Of a DNA stretch of 64,000 nucleotides, positions 25,826-33,814 are shown one piece after another (the stretch's first letter is position 1; the number at the start of each line of letters is the position of its first letter). The DNA lies in the NCBI GenBank assembly GCA_945882415.1, contig CAMCWC010000005.1, positions 124,001 through 188,000 on the forward strand. The letters are read 5' to 3'. Position numbers and translations under genes: made by a program. The notes below the pieces were generated by a model that was given only the letters and a program-made list of their open reading frames with translations, was not told where the DNA came from and ran no database searches. Origin of the DNA: Chthonomonas calidirosea. Its GTDB lineage: Bacteria > Armatimonadota > Fimbriimonadia > Fimbriimonadales > Fimbriimonadaceae.

Positions 25826-26485
25826 TCAGTCGGCGATTAGCCGAGTTCCCATCTGGGCGGAATCGAACGGTCGAAGAAGTGCTTGCGCTTCTTCGACCGT
25901 TGTGCTTGGGCGAAGCCACGTTTCTGCATCCTCATCACTTAGCAAGCACGGCATGCGGTCGTGAAACTCACCAGCAAGCTCATTTGGGGCGCACGTGAGG
26001 ATGGTGAAGGTCTCAAGCGGACCCTCCGGAGCGGCCCATCGTTCCCACAGGCCGGCCAGGATGGTGACCTCGGCGTCAGCCCGAAAGAAGGCGTACTTGA
26101 CTTTCTTGGGCTTGGAGATTGCCGTAGGCTCACCGAACAAGTTGAGTTGCACGTCCGCAGCCTCGTCACGCCACTCCACGTAAAAGCTCGCCGGAACGAC
26201 GCACCGGCGCTTACTCATCGCTTCGCGAAAGGAGGGCTTTTCGGCGGCCGTTTCACTTCGGGCATTGATGAGGTTGGCCGCGGATCGGTCGTCCTTAGCC
26301 CAGCTCGGCACGAGTCCCCAGCGAACTTTGCGCCATCTTTGGCTTTCCGCGTCGGAGGCAAGAATGATCGACATGTCCGTCGGACGAACCTCCGGTTGAT
26401 CCAGAAGTTCGTCTTCTTCCGGCGCAATTCCGAAGGTCAGCTCAAGCTGAGCTTGGGAAAGCTGGACGCCGAATCTCGCGCACAT
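25826..26485 (-). CDS. yedK: SRAP domain protein (SOS response-associated peptidase, HMCES/YedK)
   Basis: A 219-residue SRAP domain. Cys2 directly after Met (MCARFG) is the residue that links to abasic sites in single-stranded DNA. Other conserved parts are WGLVPSWAKD, INARSETAAEKPSFREA, RCVVPASFYVEW, with the Glu of the active site, and FHDRMPCLL with the active His. The start lies one base after the purB stop, so it is co-transcribed with purB. Its end meets the convergent nuclease gene with almost no gap. Confidence 0.93.
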   Translation of the reverse strand: MCARFGVQLSQAQLELTFGIAPEEDELLDQPEVRPTDMSIILASDAESQRWRKVRWGLVPSWAKDDRSAANLINARSETAAEKPSFREAMSKRRCVVPASFYVEWRDEAADVQLNLFGEPTAISKPKKVKYAFFRADAEVTILAGLWERWAAPEGPLETFTILTCAPNELAGEFHDRMPCLLSDEDAETWLRPSTTVEEAQALLRPFDSAQMGTRLIAD

Positions 26486-26486
26486 T

Positions 26487-27782
26487 TCAGCTTTTCAGTC
26501 CAACCGCCGCGATGGTGTGACCTGCGTGCCGGAGGTGGTGCTCAAGGCTGAAAATCTCATCAATCTGCTCTTGGGTGAGGCGACTCTGAACGTCGGGATC
26601 GTTCGTAACGGAAGTGCGGAAATCTTCGCCCTCCCAACTCTTCGCCGCGTTCCGCTGGGCAACCTTGTAGGCGTCCTCGCGGGCCATGCCGGCTTGAACA
26701 AGCGAGATCATCACGTGCTCGGAGAACACAAGATCACCCATCAAACGAAGGTTCTGATGCATTCGCTCAGGGAAGACTTGTAGTCCTGCCAAGATGCTGG
26801 TTAGTCGGTTCAGCATGAAGTCGGCAAGCTGGCACGAGTCTGGGAAAATGATGCGCTCGAGGGAAGAGTTCGTGAGGTCGCGCTCATGCCAAGTGGCAAC
26901 GCTTTCCAACATAGCGTGGGAATTCGCTCGAAGCAGTCGTGCCAGGCCACAGACCGTCTCGCTGTTCCAAGGATTCCGCTTGTGCGGCATGGCGCTGCTT
27001 CCGGTCTGTCCCTTCGCAAATGCCTCTTGGACTTCCAAAATCTCGGTTCGCTGAAGGTTCCGCAGCTCGGTTGCGATGCGTTCAAGTCCAGCGCCGAGAA
27101 GGGCAAGGACATTTAAAAAGTTTGCGTGACGATCTCGATTGATGATTTGCGTGCTGGCAGGGTCGGCCTGGAGTCCGAGACGATTGCACACCCAGACTTC
27201 AAGCTCAGGTGAAGCAATCGCATGCACGCCGACCGCGCCGCTGACCTTGCCTACGGATACTTCTGCTCTAGCCGTGCGCAGGCGCTCCATGTTTCGCTGA
27301 AGTTCGGCGTACCAGTTGGCGCACTTGAATCCGAAGGTGATGGGCTCGGCGTGGATGCCGTGGGTGCGGCCGATACATGGCGTGTTGGCGTGCTCTTTCG
27401 CGAGGCGAGCGATTTCCGTTGCAAGCCTTTCTCCGCTAGCCAGAAGCACGTCGCAGGAGTTGCGAAGCATGATCCCGAGCGCGGTGTCGATGACGTCGTA
27501 ACTTGTGACGCCCAAGTGGACAAATCGACCTTCGGGGCCGATGTTCTCGCTCAGATTTCGCACAAACGCCATCAGGTCGTGACGGGTTTCTTTCTCAAGC
27601 TCTTCGCATCGCTCGACCGTGAATGAAGCACGGGTCTGGATTGCGGTGAGCGCTTCTGCCGGCACTTGTCCGAGCGCAACGTGCCCTTCCACAATCGCAA
27701 CCTCCACGTCTTGCCAAGTCTGGTACTTCGCGTTTTGGGACCAAATCTCGGTCATCGCAGGGGTGCAATAGCGGTCAATCAC
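26487..27782 (-). CDS. purB: Adenylosuccinate lyase
   Basis: A 431-residue enzyme of the fumarase/aspartase superfamily that removes fumarate from SAICAR and adenylosuccinate in purine synthesis. The signature GSSAMPHKRNP lies at about 262-272. RYCTPAMTEIW at the start, VHLGVTSYDVIDTA and GRTHGIHAEPITFG (catalytic His) are clear. The start is GTG at 27782. The SRAP gene follows directly, while purD upstream is separated by a hairpin at 27881-27904. Confidence 0.97.
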   Translation of the reverse strand: MIDRYCTPAMTEIWSQNAKYQTWQDVEVAIVEGHVALGQVPAEALTAIQTRASFTVERCEELEKETRHDLMAFVRNLSENIGPEGRFVHLGVTSYDVIDTALGIMLRNSCDVLLASGERLATEIARLAKEHANTPCIGRTHGIHAEPITFGFKCANWYAELQRNMERLRTARAEVSVGKVSGAVGVHAIASPELEVWVCNRLGLQADPASTQIINRDRHANFLNVLALLGAGLERIATELRNLQRTEILEVQEAFAKGQTGSSAMPHKRNPWNSETVCGLARLLRANSHAMLESVATWHERDLTNSSLERIIFPDSCQLADFMLNRLTSILAGLQVFPERMHQNLRLMGDLVFSEHVMISLVQAGMAREDAYKVAQRNAAKSWEGEDFRTSVTNDPDVQSRLTQEQIDEIFSLEHHLRHAGHTIAAVGLKS

Positions 27783-27880
27783 ACCGAAAGGGTACCAGCC
27801 GAAAAAATTGTTGGAACATTCATTTCTGGCCCAAAGTCAACGAATCGTTGCTTAGTTCCTTTGTGTGTTTAAAGGAGAGC

Positions 27881-27904
27881 GGGTGCCTTCGGGCACCCCT
27901 TTTT
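27881..27904 (+). terminator. Terminator-like hairpin between purD and purB
   Basis: GGGTGCC (27881-27887) pairs with GGCACCC (27892-27898), loop TTCG, followed by CTTTTTATTTT on the plus strand. No plus-strand gene ends here; both flanking genes lie on the minus strand, where the hairpin is followed by CGCTCTCCTTT. It may be a weak minus-strand terminator after purD or the end of an unseen plus-strand RNA. Confidence 0.6.
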
Positions 27905-27918
27905 ATTTTGTGACCCCG

Positions 27919-29181
27919 CTAGATGGATTCGGCGATATCCGAGCGGTACTGCATTCCTTCGAAACGGACCGAACTAACGGCCTGATACGCGGCAAACCGT
28001 GCGGCCTCCACGGTCTCTCCCGTCGCGGTCACGCTCATTACCCTTCCGCCATTCGTGACCAGCCAGCCGTCTACGACCGTTGTTCCGGCATGGAATAACT
28101 TCACGTTTTCACCGACCGGGCCGACTTCTATTCTCTTGCCCCGCGTGTATTCGCCGGGATATCCCGCACTTGCCAAAACTACGGTGACCGCCGCATCATC
28201 TGAAAACTCTACCGGTGGGATCGCCTCGCCAACTGCCGCAGCGTATAGCGCCGCCGCAAATCCTCCACGGATTCTAGCCATCAAGCTTTGCGTCTCCGGA
28301 TCACCGAACCGGACATTGAATTCAAGGCAGTGAGGTCGACCCTTATGGAGCATGACGCCCGTGAACAGGTTCCCTCGGTAAGGCAGCCCTCGACGATGAA
28401 GTTCAACGACCGTCGGCCGGATAATCCGTTCTTCGACTTCGTGGAGCAAGTCGGGTGTGATCGAGGCATCCGGGGAGAAAGAACCCATGCCACCGGTGTT
28501 TGGCCCGGAATCACCCGTGCCGATGCGCTTGTAGTCTCTAGCAATCGGCAAGCTCGCCGCGTAGTTGTCGCTGATGAGGGTGAACAGGGAGAATTCGCGA
28601 CCGTCGAGCCGATCTTCGATCACGATCTCGGCACCAGCGTCGCCAAAAATCCGGTCCACCATGATCCGCTGGATCGCATCTTCGGCTTCGAAGATGTCCT
28701 CGCAGACGATCACACCCTTACCAAGCGCATTGCCGGAGGCCTTCACTACGACACCGTAGCCATCAGCAAATCGGATGCGGGCGTACTCGATCGCGGTTTG
28801 CGCATCAACGAAGCTCTCGTGCGTTGCCGTCGGGATGCCAGCGGAGACCATGAACTCCTTCGAGAACGCCTTGGACCCCTCCAACTGGGCACCTGCGGAG
28901 CCGGGGCCAAAGACGGCAAAGCCTGCCGCGCGAAAGGCGTCGGCACCACCGAGGATGAGCGGATCCTCAGGTCCATAAACGACCAAGTCCACCGCTTGCT
29001 CGCGGGCCAAAGCAATGAGTCCGGGAGTATCCACCGCAGCGACGGCGAAACACTCGACCTCATCCTCGATTCCCGGATTCCCCGGGGCGCAGATGACATC
29101 CGCTTCTTGCGCGAGTCGCCATACGAGGGCGTGTTCGCGTGCTCCAGATCCGATAACGAGGATTTTCATTCGTGTTGCCAT
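27919..29181 (-). CDS. purD: Phosphoribosylamine-glycine ligase
   Basis: A 420-residue ATP-grasp enzyme for the second step of purine synthesis. It starts KILVIGSGAREHALVWRLAQ, has VVYGPEDPLILGGADAFRAAG, the ATP-binding VVVKASGNALGKGV, MGSFSPDASITPDLL and the metal-binding EFNVRFGDPETQ. Start at 29181 (MATRM) or at 29169 (MKILV) are both possible; neither has a clear ribosome binding site. The upstream gene ends 3 bases before, so purD shares its transcript. Confidence 0.96.
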   Translation of the reverse strand: MATRMKILVIGSGAREHALVWRLAQEADVICAPGNPGIEDEVECFAVAAVDTPGLIALAREQAVDLVVYGPEDPLILGGADAFRAAGFAVFGPGSAGAQLEGSKAFSKEFMVSAGIPTATHESFVDAQTAIEYARIRFADGYGVVVKASGNALGKGVIVCEDIFEAEDAIQRIMVDRIFGDAGAEIVIEDRLDGREFSLFTLISDNYAASLPIARDYKRIGTGDSGPNTGGMGSFSPDASITPDLLHEVEERIIRPTVVELHRRGLPYRGNLFTGVMLHKGRPHCLEFNVRFGDPETQSLMARIRGGFAAALYAAAVGEAIPPVEFSDDAAVTVVLASAGYPGEYTRGKRIEVGPVGENVKLFHAGTTVVDGWLVTNGGRVMSVTATGETVEAARFAAYQAVSSVRFEGMQYRSDIAESI

Positions 29182-29184
29182 TTG

Positions 29185-30564
29185 TTAGGAGAGTTCGAAC
29201 GACTGATTCATCGCAGGAATCTCAACGTTCCAGCCAAGGTCGGCTTTGATTCTCGCTTCAAGTCCATGTTGCGCATCCGGTTCGCCGTGAACGAGGAACG
29301 TGGTCTTCGGCGCGCGCCGGAATCCGCCGAGCCATTTCAGAATCTCATCCTGGTCCGCGTGGGCCGAGAGCGAGTTCAGTTTATCGACGGTCGCCTTGAC
29401 CGAAATTTCGGTTCCGAGCATCTTGACTCGATCGGCGCCGTCCATCAGGCGCCGCCCAAGCGTGCCTTCGGCTTGGTAGCCGGTGAAAAGAACCTGGGTG
29501 CTTGCTTGTCCGAGCCGATGCATCAGGTGGTGAACCACGCGGCCCGCGTTTGCCATTCCGGAACCGGCGATGACCACAAACGGGCCTGGGCGGAAGTTGA
29601 GCGCCTTCGAGGCATCTCGGTCGCGCACAATCGTGAAGCCCTCAGGTTCAAGTTGATGATCGCCCTCGCTTACGGCAATCAGCATGTCTTCGTCATGCTC
29701 TTCCTTGCTGTTAGCATAGAGTTGGGTAGCGGACACCGCCATCGGGCTGTCGAGGAAGATCGGAATTTTCGGACACTGCCCGGCATCTTGCAGTTCGCTG
29801 ATGTAGTACAGCAGTTCCTGGGTCCGGCCGATGCTGAAGCTTGGGACGACCACCACGCCGCCTGTCTCGACGGCGTTTGTCATAACCTCCGCAAGCCGCG
29901 CTCGCGGATCTTCATGACTGTGGAAGCGATTCCCGTAGGTGCTTTCAATCACGAGATAGTCAGCATGATCCACCGTCTCAGGGTCTCGAATGATCGGCGT
30001 GTTATAGCGTCCCAAGTCGCCACCCATGAGGAGGATTTGTCCGTCTGGGCACGCAATCTCCGCGAATGCGGAACCGAGAATGTGTCCCGCAAACCGGTAT
30101 CGCAACTGCGCGCCACCGGGAAGCGGAGTCCACGAATTGTAGGAAATGGGCTCGAACCGCTTCAAAGCTTCGTAGGCATCTTCCTCACTAAAAAGCGGTT
30201 GCGGATCGGCGTGGCGGCTGCCGTGCTTTCGAGCGCGCTTGGCATCTTCCTCTTGAATTCGTCCGGCATCTGGGAGCGCAATGCGAGCCAGGCCGATGGT
30301 CGCTTTCGTCGCGAGGAATTTGCCTTGATAGCCCCCTTTCACCAGCTTGGGAAGCCGTCCGATGTGATCTTGGTGCGCGTGGGTGACGACGACGAGGTCA
30401 AGCTCACTCGGATCAAACGGGAATGGCGCGTAGTTTTGGTCACGCAATTGTCGTGAGCCTTGGAAAACACCGCAATCCACGAGGATCTTTGTTTTCCCAA
30501 ATTGGATGAGGTGGCAGGAGCCGGTCACGGTTTGCGCGGCACCATGGAACGACAACGATTGCAT
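29185..30564 (-). CDS. Metallo-beta-lactamase/beta-CASP ribonuclease
   Basis: A 459-residue RNase of the beta-CASP family. The metal motif is VTHAHQDHIGRLP (about 59-71), with ligands also in FAGHILGSAFAEI and GGDLGRYN. The beta-CASP cap runs from YLVIESTYGNRFH on, including PSFSIGRTQELL and IFLDSPMAVSATQLY. The C-terminal RMMBL part ends SLSAHADQDEILKWL and FLVHGEPDAQHGLEARI. Such proteins process or degrade RNA; the exact substrate is unknown. It is the first gene of a likely transcript with purD. Confidence 0.92.
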   Translation of the reverse strand: MQSLSFHGAAQTVTGSCHLIQFGKTKILVDCGVFQGSRQLRDQNYAPFPFDPSELDLVVVTHAHQDHIGRLPKLVKGGYQGKFLATKATIGLARIALPDAGRIQEEDAKRARKHGSRHADPQPLFSEEDAYEALKRFEPISYNSWTPLPGGAQLRYRFAGHILGSAFAEIACPDGQILLMGGDLGRYNTPIIRDPETVDHADYLVIESTYGNRFHSHEDPRARLAEVMTNAVETGGVVVVPSFSIGRTQELLYYISELQDAGQCPKIPIFLDSPMAVSATQLYANSKEEHDEDMLIAVSEGDHQLEPEGFTIVRDRDASKALNFRPGPFVVIAGSGMANAGRVVHHLMHRLGQASTQVLFTGYQAEGTLGRRLMDGADRVKMLGTEISVKATVDKLNSLSAHADQDEILKWLGGFRRAPKTTFLVHGEPDAQHGLEARIKADLGWNVEIPAMNQSFELS

Positions 30565-30617
30565 TCAGGAACTTTACGCCTTTCGCACATTCTCGTGCGC
30601 GCGGGTACCATTTAGGG

Positions 30618-30992
30618 GTGCGCAAAGGCTCAGTTCTTCTCGCGGTTTTGACGGTTCTTTTGCTGTCCGGTTGCCGGATCAAGAGCTGGGAGAGCTTTGA
30701 GTCGGCAACGACTCCGAATGAGCCAGGTACCTGGAAGGGAGACGAATACGCTCTCGCCGGAACCGCCAACGCGACCGGTGGCCAAAACATCAAGACTCGG
30801 TACTCCGAAGGTGCCAAGAACGGCCAGACCCAAGGCCTCACCACAACCTACGGTGAAGCCGGAAAGGGCACCGGCCTTCAGCCTGGCGAGCCGACGGTTG
30901 CGAACCGTGCTGGACACGGCAACCAGAATGCCCCGGCTTTCCAAGAAACTCCAGGCAATCTGGGTTCTCCGGCTTCAAAATCCGGTCGCTAA
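30618..30992 (+). CDS. Small lipoprotein of unknown function
   Basis: A 124-residue precursor starting with GTG. The signal MRKGSVLLAVLTVLLLSGC ends in a lipobox (LSGC). The rest is polar and rich in Gly, Thr, Asn and Pro with little predicted structure, ending SPASKSGR. The family is unknown. It reads in the same direction as the DUF4349 gene, with about 75 bases between them. Confidence 0.7.
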   Translation: MRKGSVLLAVLTVLLLSGCRIKSWESFESATTPNEPGTWKGDEYALAGTANATGGQNIKTRYSEGAKNGQTQGLTTTYGEAGKGTGLQPGEPTVANRAGHGNQNAPAFQETPGNLGSPASKSGR

Positions 30993-31025
30993 AAATTCTT
31001 TGAACGCTTCTAGGCGTTTCTAACA

Positions 31026-31060
31026 CTCCAATTGTGCGCAGGACCACAGCGCAATTGGAG
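31026..31060 (+). promoter_or_regulatory. Hairpin that covers the DUF4349 ribosome binding site
   Basis: CTCCAATTG (31026-31034) pairs perfectly with CAATTGGAG (31052-31060), with up to three more pairs inside. The 3' arm contains the GGAG ribosome binding site of the gene starting at 31068, so folding would block translation. Confidence 0.6.
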
Positions 31061-31067
31061 CTATGAA

Positions 31068-31982
31068 ATGATGCCCGGAAAGTTCTTCGTCCCGTCCCTT
31101 TTAGTCGGGGTAGCCAGCTTTGGTTGCAGCCAGTCTGGAACCGCAGACTACGCCACCGCGGTCAAGTCCAGCCCCGAGGCTGCTTCGGCGGCTTTCAGCT
31201 CGGAAGCGAATTCTCCAGCCGCAAAGTCGGCCGACGGCACGCTCGCTTCCAACCAAGCAAGCGTGCAAACGAGGGTTCAGAACCGCGACATTATCCAATC
31301 GGCCCAAATCAGCATCCGCGTTGTGGATGTTGAGAAAGCCGAACGCAAAGCGACCGTGTGGCTTCGTACCAACGACGGATTTGTCGAATCATCCACCGGT
31401 TCGGGTCTCGGGGCACCATCAGCGCAGGTCACCCAGGTGTTGCGCGTTCCGGCCGGAAAATTCTATTCGGCCCTCGATTTCCTTCAAGCTCAGGGCGTGC
31501 GGACCAGCCAGTCCATCACAACGCAGGACGTGACCGCTCAAGTCGCCGATCTCGGTGCAAGGCTACAAACCATGCGAGCTCAAGAGAACTCGTACCGCCA
31601 AATGCTCGCAGCGGCGAGAAAACTAGAAGATCACATTGCCTTGAGCGACCGGTTGATGGGGCTGCGGTCTGAGATTGAGGGCATGGCGGCCCAACACAAG
31701 TCCTTGCGAGCGCAAGCTGCGATGTCTAACATCTCGGTCAATTGGGTTCAGTCTGCCGACGCCACGGCCCCAGTAAAGGACACGGGCTGGTTTAGTCAGG
31801 CCTGGGGTGAAAGCATGATCTCGATGCGGTCGACCCTGCAAAGCATCGTTTCCGTCTTGTTGTGGTTTGTCGCAATGGGACCGATTTGGCTACCGGTGCT
31901 TTTGGTTGGACTCTGGTTCCGCAGATCACTTCGCAAGCGCCAGCCCAAAGTGACGGAACCGTTCGCTCCACCGGTACGATAG
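31068..31982 (+). CDS. DUF4349 lipoprotein
   Basis: A 304-residue lipoprotein. The signal peptide ends GVASFGC. A low-complexity Ser/Ala region follows. The DUF4349 domain starts RDIIQSAQISIRVVDVEKAE and includes GFVESSTGSG, LRVPAGKFYSALDFL and a coiled coil RLMGLRSEIEGMAAQHKSL. The last part has a membrane helix (residues ~262-287, QSIVSVLLWFVAMGPIWLPV) and a basic tail. DUF4349 proteins are envelope proteins of unknown role. Start 31068 has GGAG at 7 bases; ATG at 31071 also follows. Confidence 0.85.
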   Translation: MMPGKFFVPSLLVGVASFGCSQSGTADYATAVKSSPEAASAAFSSEANSPAAKSADGTLASNQASVQTRVQNRDIIQSAQISIRVVDVEKAERKATVWLRTNDGFVESSTGSGLGAPSAQVTQVLRVPAGKFYSALDFLQAQGVRTSQSITTQDVTAQVADLGARLQTMRAQENSYRQMLAAARKLEDHIALSDRLMGLRSEIEGMAAQHKSLRAQAAMSNISVNWVQSADATAPVKDTGWFSQAWGESMISMRSTLQSIVSVLLWFVAMGPIWLPVLLVGLWFRRSLRKRQPKVTEPFAPPVR

Positions 31983-31986
31983 TTCG

Positions 31987-33021
31987 GTGATTCGAGTTGG
32001 GATTATCGGATGCGGGAGCGTGGCCGGGTTTGGTCACGCTCCCGCAATTCATCGGACTTCCGGGGTCGAGCTCGCTGCGGCCTACGACCCGGTTCCCGGT
32101 AAGGCTCAAGAGTTCACCCAACGGAACGGCGGTCAGCCTTTCGACGATCTCGATGCATTTTTTTCCCATCCGCTTGATGCCGTGAGCATCTGTTCGCCAG
32201 TGGGAGTGCATCACGATAATGTCTTGCGCGCCGCCGCCGCAAAGGTTCACGTGCTCTGCGAGAAGCCGGTCACGACCACGCGAGAGCATGCCGAGGAAAT
32301 GTGCCGGGCCATGAGCTTTGCGGATCGATTGCTGATGGTTGGGCTCGTGTATCGATTCAGCCACGCGGCGCAAGATATCCGGCGCTGGGTGCGAGAAGGC
32401 GTCATCGGCGAGGTCCGCAGCCTGCGCTTGGTTTATCTTTGGAACCTGCACGGCCAATGGATGAACGACGGCAGCGGGAAGTGGATTGAGAGCCCGCTCT
32501 GGCGAGGGAGAATGCTCGAAGGCGGCCCGATGGTTGACTGCGGAGTCCATCAAATTGATCTAGCCCGCTGGTGGCTTGGCTCGGAGGTAGTCCGGATTCA
32601 TGGCGCGGGAGCTTGGGTAAGCAACTACGAAGCACCAGATCACGTGTACGCCCACTTAGACCACGAATCTGGCGCCCACACGATGGTGGATATGAGCTTC
32701 ACCTACGGCCATACGGCGAAAGAGCCAACCTCCACGTTTACGTATGAATTGATCGGAACGGGCGGGGTGATTCGATACAACCGTGAAGGTTGGAAGCTAG
32801 AAATCTTGGATGGAAGCAACACCCGCGCGGTGCCAGGAGCTTCTGAAAAGAATTTTGAGGGAATGTACGAGGCATGGCGTGATGCCATCCAGACAGGATC
32901 GATTGGAGATTTGCCCGATGTCGAAGCGGGAATGCGCGCGATGGAGATCGCGCAAGAAGCTACTCGCCAGGCGATTGAGCAGCGCGTCGCGCCGTCTCGT
33001 CCCGCAACCATCGTAAGTTAG
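31987..33021 (+). CDS. Gfo/Idh/MocA family oxidoreductase
   Basis: A 344-residue NAD(P)-dependent dehydrogenase of sugars or sugar-like compounds. The Rossmann start IRVGIIGCGSVAGFGHAP is followed by VLCEKPVTTTREHAEEM with the conserved EKP. The second domain has EGGPMVDCGVHQIDLARWWL, with the usual His and Asp. The start is GTG, four bases after the DUF4349 stop. The substrate is unknown. Its last 62 bases overlap the convergent nucleotidyltransferase gene. Confidence 0.92.
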   Translation: MIRVGIIGCGSVAGFGHAPAIHRTSGVELAAAYDPVPGKAQEFTQRNGGQPFDDLDAFFSHPLDAVSICSPVGVHHDNVLRAAAAKVHVLCEKPVTTTREHAEEMCRAMSFADRLLMVGLVYRFSHAAQDIRRWVREGVIGEVRSLRLVYLWNLHGQWMNDGSGKWIESPLWRGRMLEGGPMVDCGVHQIDLARWWLGSEVVRIHGAGAWVSNYEAPDHVYAHLDHESGAHTMVDMSFTYGHTAKEPTSTFTYELIGTGGVIRYNREGWKLEILDGSNTRAVPGASEKNFEGMYEAWRDAIQTGSIGDLPDVEAGMRAMEIAQEATRQAIEQRVAPSRPATIVS

Positions 33022-33454
33022 CCGCGTCCTGCAGGTCATGCGGCCGCCCGGCGGCTTCTTTCATTGCGATCAGGTCGTCGATGTGGGCGACCTTAACTTC
33101 GAAGGTGCCGAGCTTGAAGATGACTGCCCGTTCAAAAATCCCTGAAACACTATCCGTACCTGAAAGTTCGTTGATAACGTCGATCTGCCCGGCTTCGGTG
33201 AAAATGCTTGAGAAAGCACCACCAAGAGGGCGGTCATCCAACGCAATTCTTGGGCCCTTAATCCGTAGCCTAGGCACGAGCGGGTTGATGGCATTGGCAA
33301 AACGCCCGAGGTTTGATCTTGACAGGGTTACACAAAGGTCGACGTCGCGTGTGACACGATCATTGCCGTGGAGCATCGCCGCAAATCCGCCGACAACCAC
33401 GAAATCAACACCTTCGTCAGCAAGACACTTAAGGATTCGGATTAAGTCCGGCAT
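32960..33454 (-). CDS. Small nucleotidyltransferase-fold protein (AbiEii/DUF6036-like)
   Basis: A 164-residue protein. It begins LIRILKCLADEGVDFVVVGG, with the GG and then HGNDRVTRDVDLCV, giving the GG...DxD active-site pattern of minimal nucleotidyltransferases; a later VINE after GQID may give the third acidic residue. A C-terminal helix, VKVAHIDDLIAMKEAAGRPH, is seen in AbiEii-type proteins. It overlaps the preceding small gene by 26 bases, like many toxin-antitoxin pairs. Toxin action is inference. Confidence 0.7.
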   Translation of the reverse strand: MPDLIRILKCLADEGVDFVVVGGFAAMLHGNDRVTRDVDLCVTLSRSNLGRFANAINPLVPRLRIKGPRIALDDRPLGGAFSSIFTEAGQIDVINELSGTDSVSGIFERAVIFKLGTFEVKVAHIDDLIAMKEAAGRPHDLQDAANLRWLRDETARRAAQSPGE

Positions 33455-33653
33455 CGCGACCTGCTTGGGCTAGAAGTTCTGCTAAGTCTAGGGCAGATGC
33501 ATGCCATTCGGCCCGCTCAAGCGGAGTCAGTTCCAAGCTTGCGGCGAGATTGTCCACCGGAATATACGTTGCCTTGTAGCTCAATCTCGGACGTTCTTTC
33601 ACAAACATCGGTTGGGGCTCACTCGTGACAAGTTCCGCTTTACTGTCTGGCAT
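33429..33653 (-). CDS. Small protein upstream of the nucleotidyltransferase (possible antitoxin)
   Basis: A 74-residue protein with no recognised family. It starts MPDSKAELVTSEPQP and ends with an amphipathic helix (LDLAELLAQAGRDAGLN). The start has AAGGAG six bases upstream, better than most genes here, so it is very probably translated. Its 3' end overlaps the nucleotidyltransferase start by 26 bases, which implies coupling. Confidence 0.6.
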   Translation of the reverse strand: MPDSKAELVTSEPQPMFVKERPRLSYKATYIPVDNLAASLELTPLERAEWHASALDLAELLAQAGRDAGLNPNP

Positions 33654-33766
33654 CTTTAGCTCCTTGCCTCATATTCAACACTACATCGGGGCAATCCGAC
33701 CAGTACTGTCCATATTTTGGGCAATTTATCCTAAAAAGTGAGCCTAGAATCGTACTGAACGAAAGA

Positions 33767-33797
33767 CAGGCAACCGAAGGAATGCTTCGGTTGCCTG
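33767..33797 (-). terminator. Terminator after glnA
   Basis: CAGGCAACCGAAG (33767-33779) pairs perfectly over 13 bp with CTTCGGTTGCCTG (33785-33797), followed on the minus strand by TCTTTCG. It lies 18 bases beyond the glnA stop. Confidence 0.8.
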
Positions 33798-33814
33798 CAG
33801 AGGTTGACTGTGCC

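Noticed and set aside
28288-30456. Open frame of 722 codons on the plus strand across purD and the ribonuclease gene
   Set aside because: It spans two clear minus-strand genes and reads as a codon-bias shadow.
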